Assembly: GCF_004217225.1 (NCBI RefSeq)
Contig: NZ_SHKM01000002.1
Location: 377,307-441,306, forward strand
Direction of reading: 5' to 3'
Origin: Azospira oryzae
GTDB taxonomy: Bacteria; Pseudomonadota; Gammaproteobacteria; Burkholderiales; Rhodocyclaceae
Length of the DNA: 64,000 nucleotides
Below the pieces are notes generated by a model that saw only the letters and a list, made by a program, of their open reading frames with translations, did no database searches and was not told where the DNA came from. A program made the position numbers and the translations under genes. How positions within the stretch are numbered: position 1 is the first letter of the stretch; each line of letters opens with the position of its first letter. Positions 7,497 to 17,670 of the stretch are shown here, in pieces.

Positions 7497-8066
7497 ATGA
7501 CCCAAAACGCCGTACTCTCCAAACTCTCCGGCAAACTGCTCTCCCCCCTCATCAGCGGCCCCACGGGCAAGGCCGGGCGCTTCGGCTTCCGCGGCGAACT
7601 GGGCCTTGAATTCCCGGAAAGTGTCGCCGGCGAAGCCCGTCCCCCCATCACCAAGGCCGACCAGGTGATCCTGGCCGCCGAAGGCGAACAGCTGGTGTTC
7701 TTCGCCGCCCACGTGGACTCCCTCGCCCACCTGGATCACATCGTCGCCATGATGGGCGATTCCCTGGTGCCCGCCGGGAAGTACTTCCTCTTCGCCGGTA
7801 ACGTGGACTTCTCCAAGAAGTACGCCGTGGAAGTGGGCGGCGTCAGCTGGAACGTGTATCCCCTGGACGAAGCCACGGTGTGGAATGAGCTGCTGGACCT
7901 GCTCTACCTGGAACGCAGCGACCTGAAGAAGGCCTCCGCCGAAGCCAAGGTGGACGCGGTGGTGGATGCGGCGGCCAAGTACAACGGCAAGCTGCCGGTG
8001 ATCCCCTACGCCCAGGCCCTGGCCGAAATGGGTCCGGTGAAGGTGGCCGAGAACCGCCCCGTCTGA
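7497..8066 (+). CDS. Conserved hypothetical protein divergent from nifB
   Basis: A 189-aa soluble protein that I cannot name. It begins MTQNAVLSKLSGKLLSPLI, is rich in acidic and hydrophobic residues, and has no Cys, no signal peptide and no membrane segment. Segments such as FFAAHVDSLAHLDHIVAMMGD and SWNVYPLDEATVWNELLDLLYLERSDL look like a compact alpha/beta domain. A GAGG lies a few bases before the ATG. The sigma54 promoter and NifA-type site upstream imply expression under nitrogen-fixing conditions together with nifB. The downstream NifO-like gene is probably separately served, since a terminator follows this gene. Confidence 0.8.
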   Translation: MTQNAVLSKLSGKLLSPLISGPTGKAGRFGFRGELGLEFPESVAGEARPPITKADQVILAAEGEQLVFFAAHVDSLAHLDHIVAMMGDSLVPAGKYFLFAGNVDFSKKYAVEVGGVSWNVYPLDEATVWNELLDLLYLERSDLKKASAEAKVDAVVDAAAKYNGKLPVIPYAQALAEMGPVKVAENRPV

Positions 8067-8075
8067 TCTCTCCTC

Positions 8076-8109
8076 GGTCCGCACCCTGCCCCCGGGGCGC
8101 GGACCTTTT
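8076..8109 (+). terminator. Rho-independent terminator
   Basis: Stem GGTCCGC/GCGGACC (8076-8082 with 8099-8105), with a further C/G-rich pairing inside, is followed by TTTT. It lies 9 bases after the stop at 8066. Confidence 0.75.
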
Positions 8110-8219
8110 GCTTACGTCGCTCCCGCCGGCGGCCGTTCCCAGCCACGGGTGCAAGCCAGGGCCGGCCTCCCGGCCGGGAGTGGCGTATCCCTTTTTGACG
8201 CTTTCCGACGGCAACGGCC

Positions 8220-8648
8220 ATGGCCCACGTCATCTTCTACGAAAAGCCCGGCTGCGGCGGCAATGCCCGACAGCGGGCCCTGCTCCAGGCCGCCGGCCAC
8301 ACCCTGACGGTGCGCGACCTGCTGGGCGAGCCATGGACGGCAGCCACCTTGCTGGCCTTCCTCGAGCCCCTGCCGGTGAGCGAGTGGTTCAACCGGGCCG
8401 CTCCCCGCCTCAAGAATGGTGAAGTGCAGCCCGAAACCCTGGGCCGGGATGATGCCCTGGCCCTGCTGCTGGCCGAGCCCCTGCTGATCCGCCGCCCCCT
8501 GTTGCAGGTGGGTGAGGAGCGACAGGTGGGCTTCGACACGACCGCCATCGCCCAATGGATCGGCCTGGAAGGCACAGGGGATAAGGATGTTGGCGAGGGC
8601 TGCCCCAAGGGCGAAGAGCATCGGCCCTGTCCGCCACCCACGGCCTAG
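8220..8648 (+). CDS. Nitrogenase-associated ArsC/Spx-family protein (NifO-like)
   Basis: A 142-aa member of the ArsC/Spx thioredoxin-fold superfamily, of the nitrogenase-associated subtype. It has the characteristic start VIFYEKPGCGGNARQ, RDLLGEPWTA, SEWFNRAAPRLKNGE and PLLIRRPLLQVG, the last being the conserved cis-Pro/Arg segment. Only the N-terminal Cys of a CxxC (GCGGN) is kept. In Azotobacter the nifB-linked homologue is NifO, proposed to influence molybdenum supply to nitrogenase. The last 20 residues (rich in Pro and Gly) are probably a nonconserved tail. It lies 153 bases after the previous gene, past a terminator. Confidence 0.82.
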   Translation: MAHVIFYEKPGCGGNARQRALLQAAGHTLTVRDLLGEPWTAATLLAFLEPLPVSEWFNRAAPRLKNGEVQPETLGRDDALALLLAEPLLIRRPLLQVGEERQVGFDTTAIAQWIGLEGTGDKDVGEGCPKGEEHRPCPPPTA

Positions 8649-8800
8649 AATCGCCGTCCCATAAGGCCCTCCGGGCATCTCCCGGATGAGCCTCACCCTA
8701 CCCCGCGCCCCGCCCGAATTCCGCCAACGACCCGGCCCGGGGTGGCGAACCACCCGGCCGATCCGGCGCCTCGAACGCTATGGACGAGGTGCGCCGGAAG

Positions 8801-10534
<1,734 letters not shown>

Positions 10535-10596
10535 AACCAGCTCCTGAAGAGTTCTTCTGCCTCCCCCGCGAACTCTTTTTCTTGTGGCTGAATCAG

Positions 10597-10612
10597 AGCA
10601 GGTTCCATGCCA
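10597..10612 (-). promoter_or_regulatory. Candidate sigma54 promoter of nifA
   Basis: The minus strand reads TGGCAT-GGAAC-CTGCT, with GG and GC at the correct 10-base spacing, about 63 bases before the nifA start. It departs from consensus at the last -24 base and the first -12 base. Confidence 0.5.
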
Positions 10613-10627
10613 CGATCGTGACCTAAT

Positions 10628-12490
10628 TCACGCTTGGCCCCCGTCGTCGCCGCCCACCACCTCCACCCGGTTGCGGCCGCCCGCCTTGGCCCGGTACAGG
10701 GCCTGGTCGGCCCGGGCGATGAGGGCATCGGCCTCGTCCCCCTCGCCCCGGTAGCTGGCCAGGCCGACGCTGACGCTCACCGCAATCTCCAGCACCACGT
10801 TGCCGGGCAGCACCACCCGCACCGGCGCCGCGCCGACGGCCGCCCGCAGGCGCTCGCCCACGGCCGCCAGGTCCTCCTCCCGGGTCTGGGGCAGGATCAC
10901 CAGGAACTCCTCGCCGCCGTAGCGGATCGGCACGTCGGCCTTGCGGATGGTGTCCATCAGTCGCCGCGCCGTCTCCCGCAGCACCTGGTCCCCCGCCGGG
11001 TGGCCGTGGCTGTCGTTGATGCGCTTGAAGTGGTCGATGTCGAGCATGGCCACCGCCAGTTCGATCTCGTGGCGGCGTGAGGCGTAGGCCGCCTCGTCGA
11101 GCCGGGCCAGGCCGTAGCGGCGGTTGCGGCAGCGGGTCAGGGGATCGGTGACGGCGCCGGTGTAGTTACGGGAATTTTCCACCGCCAGGGTCAGGTGGCC
11201 GCCCAGGTTGGCCAGCAGTTCCTCGTCGGCCTGGACCCGGGAAGCCCCTTCCATGCTGCACACCAGGAGGCCGGAGAGGCGGCCGCCGCTGCCCAGGGGC
11301 ACGGCGAAATGCAGGGCGCCGCCGCCCACGCCCAGTTGCAGTTCCAGGCTGGCCACCGCCGCCTGGGCCATGGACAGGGGAAAGCCGTCCAGGGCCTCCC
11401 GGGCCAGGGGCTCCTGGCCCAGCAGGGCCGGCGCCAGGGCGCCTTCGCCGGTGAACAGGGCCTCGCTGCGGTCACTGGCGCAGACCCAGGTGCCGTCGGC
11501 CGATTCGGCGAAGAAGGCGACGAAGGCCGGCGCCAGCTTCTGTTCCAGGACCCGCACCACGGTGGAGGCCACCGCCGACATTTCCATGTTGCGGGAGACC
11601 TCCACCACCAGGGTGTACAGCAGGCCCGACTCCAGGTTGGAGGATTCAAGACGGGCCACCTGGTCCTCGATGCGGTCCACCATGTGGTTGAAATGGGCCG
11701 CCAGATGGCCCAGTTCGCCCCGTTCGGCCACCGGCGCCCGGGCCTGCAGGTCGCCGCCGGCCAGGCGCCCGGCCGTATCCACCAGCACCTCCACCGGCTC
11801 CAGCACGGAGCGGCGGAATAACCAGTAGATCAGCACCAGGGACACCAGGCCGCAGGCCAGGCCGATCAGCAGCAGGCCGCGGCGCCGCTCGGCGGCAGCC
11901 TGATTGAGGGGAGTCAGGTCGAAATCCACCAGCACCAGGCCCCGCAGCTTTTCCCCCGGGTCCTGGTGGCAGCCCTTGCATTCGGGCCGGGCCGGCACGG
12001 CGCTGACCACCCGCAGCCAGTGCTGGCCCGCCGCGTCCACCACCGCCCGGGTGACGGGAAACTGTTCGGGCACCATGCCGTCGCAGCCGGGGCAGGCCGG
12101 GTTGCCGGCCACCTCGATGCTGCCGCCGCGCAGGGACGGGTCGGTACTGGCCTTGACGCTGCCGTTGCGGGCCAGCACGGAAATGCGGCCGACGCCGGCC
12201 GTCTCGATGTAGGTGGAGGCTTCCCGGGTGACGCCGTCCCAGGCGGCGGCGCCGCCGCCGGCCAGCATGCGCCGCACCAGGCCCTCGGCCACCAGGCTGG
12301 AAATCTTGTGGGCGTGGGCCGTGTGCTGTTCGCCGTAGAGGCGCTCCTCCTGCCGGGTCACCAGCCAACCCACCACCACCAGGGCGGCCACCAGCACCAG
12401 CATGGCGCCGACGCCGATGCGCACGGAAATGCGCTGCCACCAGGGCACATGTCCGGGCACCTCCCGGCCGGGGTACGCTCCTGCCACCAC
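10628..12490 (-). CDS. Membrane diguanylate cyclase with periplasmic c-type haem motifs
   Basis: A 620-aa sensor that makes cyclic di-GMP. A transmembrane helix at about 27-44 is followed by a periplasmic domain carrying CPGCD (133-137) and a CxxCH haem-c motif CKGCH (171-175). A second helix (about 205-225) leads to HAMP, a GAF-like segment (about 290-450) and a GGDEF domain with DIDHFKRIND and the active-site sequence YGGEEF. The haem motif suggests sensing of redox state, NO or oxygen in the periplasm. It is upstream of nifA on the same strand, 93 bases apart, but the candidate promoter between them argues for separate transcription. Confidence 0.88.
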   Translation of the reverse strand: MVAGAYPGREVPGHVPWWQRISVRIGVGAMLVLVAALVVVGWLVTRQEERLYGEQHTAHAHKISSLVAEGLVRRMLAGGGAAAWDGVTREASTYIETAGVGRISVLARNGSVKASTDPSLRGGSIEVAGNPACPGCDGMVPEQFPVTRAVVDAAGQHWLRVVSAVPARPECKGCHQDPGEKLRGLVLVDFDLTPLNQAAAERRRGLLLIGLACGLVSLVLIYWLFRRSVLEPVEVLVDTAGRLAGGDLQARAPVAERGELGHLAAHFNHMVDRIEDQVARLESSNLESGLLYTLVVEVSRNMEMSAVASTVVRVLEQKLAPAFVAFFAESADGTWVCASDRSEALFTGEGALAPALLGQEPLAREALDGFPLSMAQAAVASLELQLGVGGGALHFAVPLGSGGRLSGLLVCSMEGASRVQADEELLANLGGHLTLAVENSRNYTGAVTDPLTRCRNRRYGLARLDEAAYASRRHEIELAVAMLDIDHFKRINDSHGHPAGDQVLRETARRLMDTIRKADVPIRYGGEEFLVILPQTREEDLAAVGERLRAAVGAAPVRVVLPGNVVLEIAVSVSVGLASYRGEGDEADALIARADQALYRAKAGGRNRVEVVGGDDGGQA

Positions 12491-12587
12491 GATCCCACCT
12501 CCCTTGATCCCGCCGGGTTGTTCCCGGTTCTAGGCGTTTGGCATTGTACGCCGGCCGCAGCGCGGGAGGGTCATGGCAGCACGGTGG

Positions 12588-13667
12588 TCAGGCGCCCTCC
12601 ACCTCCGCCAGGTGGGCCAGCAGGGCATCCACCACCCGGGCATCGAAACGGCTGCCGCGGCCCAGGGCAAGCTCCCGCAGCCCCTCTTCCCGGGAACGGG
12701 CGGCCCGGTAGGGGCGGTGGGAAATGATGGCGTCGAAGACGTCGGCCACGGCAATGATGCGGGCCTCCAGGCAGATGTCCTCGCCCGCCAGCCCCTGGGG
12801 ATAGCCACTGCCGTCCACCCGTTCGTGGTGCTGGTGCACCATGTCGGCGATGGGCCAGGGAAAATCGATGCCGCACAGGATCTCGTAACCCACCTGGGGG
12901 TGGTAGCGGATGATTTCCAGTTCCGGCGGCGACAGCTTCCCCGGCTTGCCGAGAATGTCGAGGGGGACGGAGATCTTGCCGATGTCGTGGATGCGGGCGC
13001 CCAGCTGCAGCCCCTGGCGCTGCTCTTCATCAAGCTCCAGGCGGCGGGCGATGGCCTCGCACAGAGTCGCCACCTGATTCTGGTGGCCGGCGGTGTAGGC
13101 GTCCCGCTTCTCGATGGCCAGGGCGATGGCATCCACCGTCCGGCTGAAGGAGGCCGCCAGCTGGGCGCTGTGGTGCAGGGCCGCTTCCTGGGCGGCGCGC
13201 AGGGGCGTCAAATCCTCGTGGGCCACCACGGCGCGGATCGGGCCGCCATCGTCGGGGAAAGGGGAAACGGTGAGCAGGAACCAGCGCCGCTCCGTGGGCG
13301 AGTGGCAGGGATACTCGATCTGGAACTTGGGCGACCGCCCCTTGAGCACGGCCCGGATGCCGCCGGCAATGCGGCGGGCCAGCTCCATCTCTTCGGCACT
13401 GCACCTGGCGCAGGGCTGGCAGCCCTGCATGCCGTCGAGCAGCTGCAGGTAGTTGAGGCCCAGGCCGTAGCCGGGGGAACGGCCGCAGTTGCTGTCGGCG
13501 AAGCGTTTCCAGGCCTCGTTCACCGCCACGATGGTGCCCGCTCCGTCGAGCAGGGCGATATGGGCGGTCATGGCGTCCATGATGGGCCGGAAGCGGGCTC
13601 CGGCTTCCTCGAATGGCGGCCTGGCAACGGGCGCCCCCAGGGACGGGAGGGGTTCGCAGAGTGTCAT
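12588..13667 (-). CDS. PAS domain HD-GYP cyclic di-GMP phosphodiesterase
   Basis: A 359-aa soluble protein. A PAS domain occupies about residues 20-160 and includes the Cys-rich stretch GCQPCARC (about 82-89), typical of PAS modules with a conserved CxxC. The C-terminal HD-GYP domain (about 175-355) has HDIGKISVP, HPQVGYEIL, HHERVDGSGYPQG and ADVFDAI, so the metal-binding HD and the GYP signature are intact. Such enzymes hydrolyse cyclic di-GMP to GMP. It is followed on the same strand by the haem-linked diguanylate cyclase 97 bases away, an opposing pair of activities. Confidence 0.88.
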   Translation of the reverse strand: MTLCEPLPSLGAPVARPPFEEAGARFRPIMDAMTAHIALLDGAGTIVAVNEAWKRFADSNCGRSPGYGLGLNYLQLLDGMQGCQPCARCSAEEMELARRIAGGIRAVLKGRSPKFQIEYPCHSPTERRWFLLTVSPFPDDGGPIRAVVAHEDLTPLRAAQEAALHHSAQLAASFSRTVDAIALAIEKRDAYTAGHQNQVATLCEAIARRLELDEEQRQGLQLGARIHDIGKISVPLDILGKPGKLSPPELEIIRYHPQVGYEILCGIDFPWPIADMVHQHHERVDGSGYPQGLAGEDICLEARIIAVADVFDAIISHRPYRAARSREEGLRELALGRGSRFDARVVDALLAHLAEVEGA

Positions 13668-13823
13668 GATGGCTTGGCCTATTACTTATGGCTTAGTTCA
13701 TCATACGCCTTTGATGCGGCCAAACCAGCCCTTGCGGTGGCCGCCCGGCGGACTAGAATGCGGCCCGTTGCCCGGCCGCCCGGCCGGCTCCCCAACCTGC
13801 CCGGCAGCACCCGGAGAACGACC

Positions 13824-14144
13824 ATGAAGATCAACGACATTCCCCTCGGCGGACGTTTCGTCCTGGAAGGCCAGACCTACGTCAAGACCGGCCCCATGAT
13901 GGCCCGCGGCGAAGGCGGCGAAACCCGGGTGGTACCCCGCTACATGGTGCTGCAGACCGCCGACGGCGCCGTTGCCGGCACCCCTGCCGCTGCCGCGCCG
14001 GCGGCGGACCGGGCCGCCCTGGGCCAGGCCTGGTCCCGCTTCTACGCCGAATGCCGCCAACTGGTGCCGCCCCAGGCCCAAGGCCAGCTGGAAGCCGCAC
14101 GGCAGCGCTTCCTCGCCGCCAGCGGCCTGGAGGACGGGCAATAG
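13824..14144 (+). CDS. Hypothetical protein, 106 aa
   Basis: A small soluble protein starting at ATG 13824 with GGAGAA upstream. The first half is compact and conserved-looking (MKINDIPLGGRFVLEGQTYV, then KTGPMMARGEGGETRVVPRY), resembling a small beta domain. An Ala-rich linker and a C-terminal helix follow. I see no catalytic motif, Cys pair, signal peptide or membrane segment. A bidirectional terminator lies between it and the convergent tRNA-Arg gene. Confidence 0.72.
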   Translation: MKINDIPLGGRFVLEGQTYVKTGPMMARGEGGETRVVPRYMVLQTADGAVAGTPAAAAPAADRAALGQAWSRFYAECRQLVPPQAQGQLEAARQRFLAASGLEDGQ

Positions 14145-14206
14145 GGACGGCCACGGGAAATGCCGGGAGCGGAAACAGGACGGAAGGGAAAAGGGACGGC
14201 GGAAAT

Positions 14207-14236
14207 GAAAATGGACACCCGGAGGTGTCCATTTTC
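14207..14236. terminator. Bidirectional terminator between orf106 and tRNA-Arg
   Basis: A perfect 13-bp stem GAAAATGGACACC/GGTGTCCATTTTC (14207-14219 with 14224-14236) has A-rich and T-rich arms. It can therefore end transcription from either side. Confidence 0.85.
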
Positions 14237-14243
14237 TGAAACT

Positions 14244-14320
14244 TGGCGCGCCCGGCGCGATTCGAACGCACGACCCCTGCCTTCGGAGGGCAGTACTCTA
14301 TCCAGCTGAGCTACGGGCGC
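14244..14320 (-). tRNA. tRNA-Arg (anticodon CCG)
   Basis: The minus strand folds as a full cloverleaf. The acceptor stem GCGCCCG pairs with CGGGCGC, the D arm is GCTCAGCTGGATAGAGT, and the anticodon stem CTGCC/GGCAG encloses the loop CTCCGAA with anticodon CCG, reading CGG Arg codons. The T arm contains GTTCGAAT, and the terminal CCA is encoded. No attachment-site duplication or integrase gene lies next to it. Confidence 0.96.
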
Positions 14321-14449
14321 AAAAGGGACGGCAAGAATACCCGGTTTTTCCCCGGGCGTCCATGCCCGCCCTTGGGATCACTCTGACTTTGCGGATATAA
14401 TTCGCCCCTCGCACCCTCCCCCCGGCATGAAATAAAAGGAATTTTCCCC

Positions 14450-14893
14450 ATGGCTGACCAACAAGACCACTCCAGCAAGTCCATCATGTACTGGTCGATC
14501 GCGATTGCGATCGTCCTCATGGTGGCCCTCGTTCCCCTGTCCAAGCTGGGCAAGGGCACCGCCGGCGGCGCCAGCGCCGAAGACGCCGATGCCCGCATCG
14601 CTCCCGTGGCCAAGGTGGCCCTGCAGGTGGCCAGCGCCGCCGCTCCCGCCGGCCCCGTCGATCCCAAGGCCACCTACAACGGCGTCTGCGCCGCCTGTCA
14701 CGCTTCCGGCGCCGCCGGCGCTCCCAAGACCGGCGACAAGGCTGCCTGGGCTCCCCGCATCGCCGCGGGCAAGGACACCCTGTACAAGAACGCCATCGGC
14801 GGCAAGGGCGCCATGCCTCCCAAGGGCGGTTCCAGCCTGAGCGACGACGACTTCAAGAAGGTGGTGGATTACCTGGTCGGCCTGTCCAAGTAA
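14450..14893 (+). CDS. Membrane-anchored cytochrome c5 family protein
   Basis: A 147-aa monohaem cytochrome. An uncleaved N-terminal helix (about 13-31) anchors it to the inner membrane, and a Ala/Pro-rich linker leads to a class I haem domain with CAACH (80-84). The likely axial Met is in GAMPPKGGSSLSD (Met122), the cytochrome c5 signature. It probably carries electrons to a terminal oxidase or nitrogen-oxide reductase in the periplasm. The gene is monocistronic, bounded by tRNA-Arg upstream and a strong terminator. Confidence 0.9.
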   Translation: MADQQDHSSKSIMYWSIAIAIVLMVALVPLSKLGKGTAGGASAEDADARIAPVAKVALQVASAAAPAGPVDPKATYNGVCAACHASGAAGAPKTGDKAAWAPRIAAGKDTLYKNAIGGKGAMPPKGGSSLSDDDFKKVVDYLVGLSK

Positions 14894-14930
14894 GCCGCGA
14901 CGGACCGGAGCTTTCCGGTCCCGCAAAAAA

Positions 14931-14964
14931 GGGCGCCGGATCGCAAGATCCGGCGCCCTTTTTT
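14931..14964 (+). terminator. Strong Rho-independent terminator
   Basis: A 12-bp stem GGGCGCCGGATC/GATCCGGCGCCC with a GCAA tetraloop, A6 upstream and T6 downstream. It ends the cytochrome c5 transcript and may also serve the convergent minus-strand gene. Confidence 0.93.
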
Positions 14965-15000
14965 CATGCTGCAGCGGCCTTCGGGTTGGCCGCGTAAACC

Positions 15001-15297
15001 TTACTTCTTGGCGGGTTCGGCAGGCTTCGCTTCGGGCTTGGCGGCCTCGGCCTTTTCAGCCTTCTCGCCGGCCTGCTCGGCCTTCTTCTCCACCCTCTTA
15101 TGGCCGTGCTTCACGGCCGGCTTGGCCTCGGCCTTCGCTTCCGCCTTCACTTCGGCCTTCGGTGCTTCCACCGCAGCCTTGGCCGGTGCGGCAGCAGGCG
15201 CCGCAGGAGTGGCGGGGGTGGCCGGCGTGGCGGGAGCCTGGGCGAAAGCGGTACCGAAAGCAGCGAAGAGGGCAACAGCGATGAGGTTCTTGGTCAT
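15001..15297 (-). CDS. Secreted Ala/Lys/Glu-rich small protein
   Basis: A 98-aa protein starting at ATG 15297, with AGGAGA upstream. A clear signal peptide (MTKNLIAVALFAAFGTAFAQ) is followed by Ala-Pro-Thr repeats and then Lys/Glu/Ala-rich low-complexity sequence (KAEVKAEAKAEAKP). It is likely periplasmic and unstructured, resembling the many Ala-Lys-rich exported proteins of betaproteobacteria whose role is unknown. It lies downstream of rep on the same strand, 167 bases apart. Confidence 0.75.
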   Translation of the reverse strand: MTKNLIAVALFAAFGTAFAQAPATPATPATPAAPAAAPAKAAVEAPKAEVKAEAKAEAKPAVKHGHKRVEKKAEQAGEKAEKAEAAKPEAKPAEPAKK

Positions 15298-15464
15298 TTC
15301 TCTATCTCCTGAAATTTGGCTTGTCCTTCCGGTCGCGAAACCATTTCGCTCCCTTGAGGGCAATAACGCCAAGCACCAACTTCCGGTTTGCAGGTGAACG
15401 GTAACTCCCCGTAACGCCGTGTAACGCGGCCGAGAGCAGGAACAGGGAAAGGGATGGGACGGGC

Positions 15465-17474
15465 TCAGCTTTCGCCGCTGCCCAGCATGTTGCGCAGGTT
15501 GGCGAAGCGGGCCTTGCTGGTGGCCTTGTCCGGCTCGGCGGCCGCCTTGCCGCCGCTGATGCGCAGGTCGTTGCCCATTTCGGCGATGAAGCGGGAGGGT
15601 TCGCAGGGGTACATTTCCTTGCCCTGCTTGCGCTTCTCGCACCAGGAGAGGTGCAGGTGCTGCCGCGCCCGGGTGATGCCGACGTACATCAGGCGCCGTT
15701 CCTCCTCCACCGTGCCCGACTCGACCGAGCTGCTGTGGGGCAGGATGCCCTCCTCCACCCCCACCAGGAAGACGTTCTTGTATTCCAGGCCCTTGGCGGC
15801 GTGCAGGGTGGACAGCTGCACCGCGTCGAACTCGCTGTCCTCGTTCTGCTTGTCCAGCATGTTGATGAGGGCGATGGTCTGGGTCAGGTCGATGAGGGTC
15901 TTTTCGTCCTTCTCGCCCTTGCCCGCCAGCCACTGGGAAAACTCCCGCACGTTGCCCCATTTGCTGTCGGCGGCCCGGGTCTCCTCGTGGTCGTAGAGCC
16001 AGGCCTCGTAGCCGATGGCGGTGAGCATGTCGTTCAGCACTTCGCCGGCGGGCTCCCGCAGGGCCCGCTGCTCGACCCGGTTGATGAACTCGCAGAACTG
16101 CAGCAGGGGCTCCAGCTGGCGGTGGCTGACGCGCTGGGCGAAGCCTTCCTCGAAGGCGGCGGCGAAGAGGGAGATGTGGCGTTCGCCGGCATAGGTGCCG
16201 AGGGCTTCCAGGGTGGTGCCGCCGACGCCCCGCTTGGGCGTGGTGACGGCGCGGATGAAGGCCGGATCGTCGTCCTGGTTGGCCAGCAGGCGCAGGTAGG
16301 CGATGACGTCCTTGATCTCGGACTTCTCGAAGAAGCTGGTGCCGCCGGACATGACGTAGGGCACCCGGTTGTTGCGCAGGTGGGTTTCGAACAGCCGGGC
16401 CTGGTGGTTGGAGCGGTAGAGGATGGCGTAGTCGGAGAACTTGCTGCGCTTCTCGAACTTGTCGGCCAGCAGCTTCATCACCACCGACTCGGCCTCGTGC
16501 TCGTTGTCGCGGCAGACGGTGCCGCGGATGGCCTCGCCGTGGCCCAGGTCGGACCACAGCTTTTTCTCGAACAGCTTTTCGTTGTTGCCGATGACGTTGT
16601 TGGCGGCCTGCAGGATGCGGGCGGTGGAGCGGTAGTTCTGCTCCAGCATGATCAGCTTCAGGTTGGGATAGTCCCGCGGCAGGCCCCGCAGGTTTTCCAC
16701 GTCGGCGCCGCGCCAGCCGTAGATGGCCTGGTCGTCGTCGCCCACGGCGGTGAACATGGCCCGGGGCCCGGTCAGCAGCTTCAGCAGCTGGTACTGGCAG
16801 GCGTTGGTGTCCTGGTATTCGTCCACCAGCAGGTAGCGCAGGCGGTTCTGCCACTTGTCGCGGATCTTCGGGTGTTCCTGGAAGAGCTGCATGGGCAGCA
16901 GGATCAGGTCGTCGAAATCCACCGCCTGGTAGGCCTTGAGGGTGGCGGCGTAATCCCGGTAGGCCTTGGCGGCGAGGACCTCGATCTCGCTCTTGGCCTC
17001 GGCGGCGGCCTGGTCCGGCGACTTCATGGCGTTCTTCCAGCCGGAGACGAGCCACTGGATGCTGCGGATGGTGGCCTTGTCCACGCTGGCCGAGAGGTCG
17101 GCGAAGATGCTGTAACAGTCGGTGGAATCGAAGATGGAGAACTTGGGTTTGTAGCCCAGGGCCTTGGCCTCCTCCCGCAGGATGCGCACGCCCAGGGAGT
17201 GGAAGGTGCAGATGGTGAGGCCGGCGGTGGAGCCGCCCTGGAGCAGCTGGCCGACCCGTTCCTGCATTTCCCGGGCCGCCTTGTTGGTGAAGGTGATGGC
17301 GGCGATGTTGGCCGGGTTCATGCCGCATTCCTGGATCAGGTAGGCGATCTTCTGGGTGATCACCCGGGTCTTGCCCGAGCCGGCGCCGGCCAGGACGAGC
17401 AGGGGGCCGTCCAGGTAGTAGATGGCTTCGCGCTGGGGCGGATTCAGGCTGTGCAGGGGAACGGGGCTGGACAC
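15465..17474 (-). CDS. rep: ATP-dependent DNA helicase Rep
   Basis: A 669-aa superfamily 1A 3'-5' helicase that helps forks pass protein roadblocks. The motifs are in order: Q motif LNPPQREAI, Walker A AGAGSGKT (about 29-36), TFTNKAA, VDEYQDTN (Walker B, about 220), GDDDQAIYGWRGA, EQNYRS, and the C-terminal TLHAAKGLEYKNVFL and VGITRARQHL. Length and sequence fit Rep rather than UvrD (about 720 aa). It appears monocistronic. Confidence 0.93.
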   Translation of the reverse strand: MSSPVPLHSLNPPQREAIYYLDGPLLVLAGAGSGKTRVITQKIAYLIQECGMNPANIAAITFTNKAAREMQERVGQLLQGGSTAGLTICTFHSLGVRILREEAKALGYKPKFSIFDSTDCYSIFADLSASVDKATIRSIQWLVSGWKNAMKSPDQAAAEAKSEIEVLAAKAYRDYAATLKAYQAVDFDDLILLPMQLFQEHPKIRDKWQNRLRYLLVDEYQDTNACQYQLLKLLTGPRAMFTAVGDDDQAIYGWRGADVENLRGLPRDYPNLKLIMLEQNYRSTARILQAANNVIGNNEKLFEKKLWSDLGHGEAIRGTVCRDNEHEAESVVMKLLADKFEKRSKFSDYAILYRSNHQARLFETHLRNNRVPYVMSGGTSFFEKSEIKDVIAYLRLLANQDDDPAFIRAVTTPKRGVGGTTLEALGTYAGERHISLFAAAFEEGFAQRVSHRQLEPLLQFCEFINRVEQRALREPAGEVLNDMLTAIGYEAWLYDHEETRAADSKWGNVREFSQWLAGKGEKDEKTLIDLTQTIALINMLDKQNEDSEFDAVQLSTLHAAKGLEYKNVFLVGVEEGILPHSSSVESGTVEEERRLMYVGITRARQHLHLSWCEKRKQGKEMYPCEPSRFIAEMGNDLRISGGKAAAEPDKATSKARFANLRNMLGSGES

Positions 17475-17604
17475 GGGATCAGGAGGCTTTCGGCAGGGCA
17501 GAAACGCCGCGCCCCGGCAGAGCGGGGCGCGGGTGATTCGGTGGGGCAGATTTTAGTCCATTTCGGAGCGACCTGCGCCGCGCCGGGAGGCATTGCCAGG
17601 AGGC

Positions 17605-17655
17605 AGGAGGGACGCCACTCTCCGGCACGCACCGCCGGAAAGCCGCGTCCCTCCT
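17605..17655. repeat. Branched inverted repeat between rep and the DUF4197 gene
   Basis: AGGAGGGACGC (17605-17615) pairs perfectly with GCGTCCCTCCT (17645-17655), and inside it TCCGGC/GCCGGA (17621-17626 with 17634-17639) forms a second stem. It lacks a T tract. It lies just after the DUF4197 stop. A second GC stem, GCGCCCCG/CGGGGCGC (17509-17530), follows on the minus strand; together they probably end that transcript. Confidence 0.6.
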
Positions 17656-17670
17656 GGCTCCCAGGCCGGG

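Noticed and set aside
8762-8798. GC-rich stem TCCGGCGC/GCGCCGGA after nifA
   Set aside because: It has no T tract on the minus strand, so I do not list it as a terminator; it may be chance in GC-rich DNA.
14244-14320. tRNA-Arg as a possible integration site
   Set aside because: No integrase gene, no duplicated tRNA 3' end and no composition change next to it; the low-GC region is 22 kb away.
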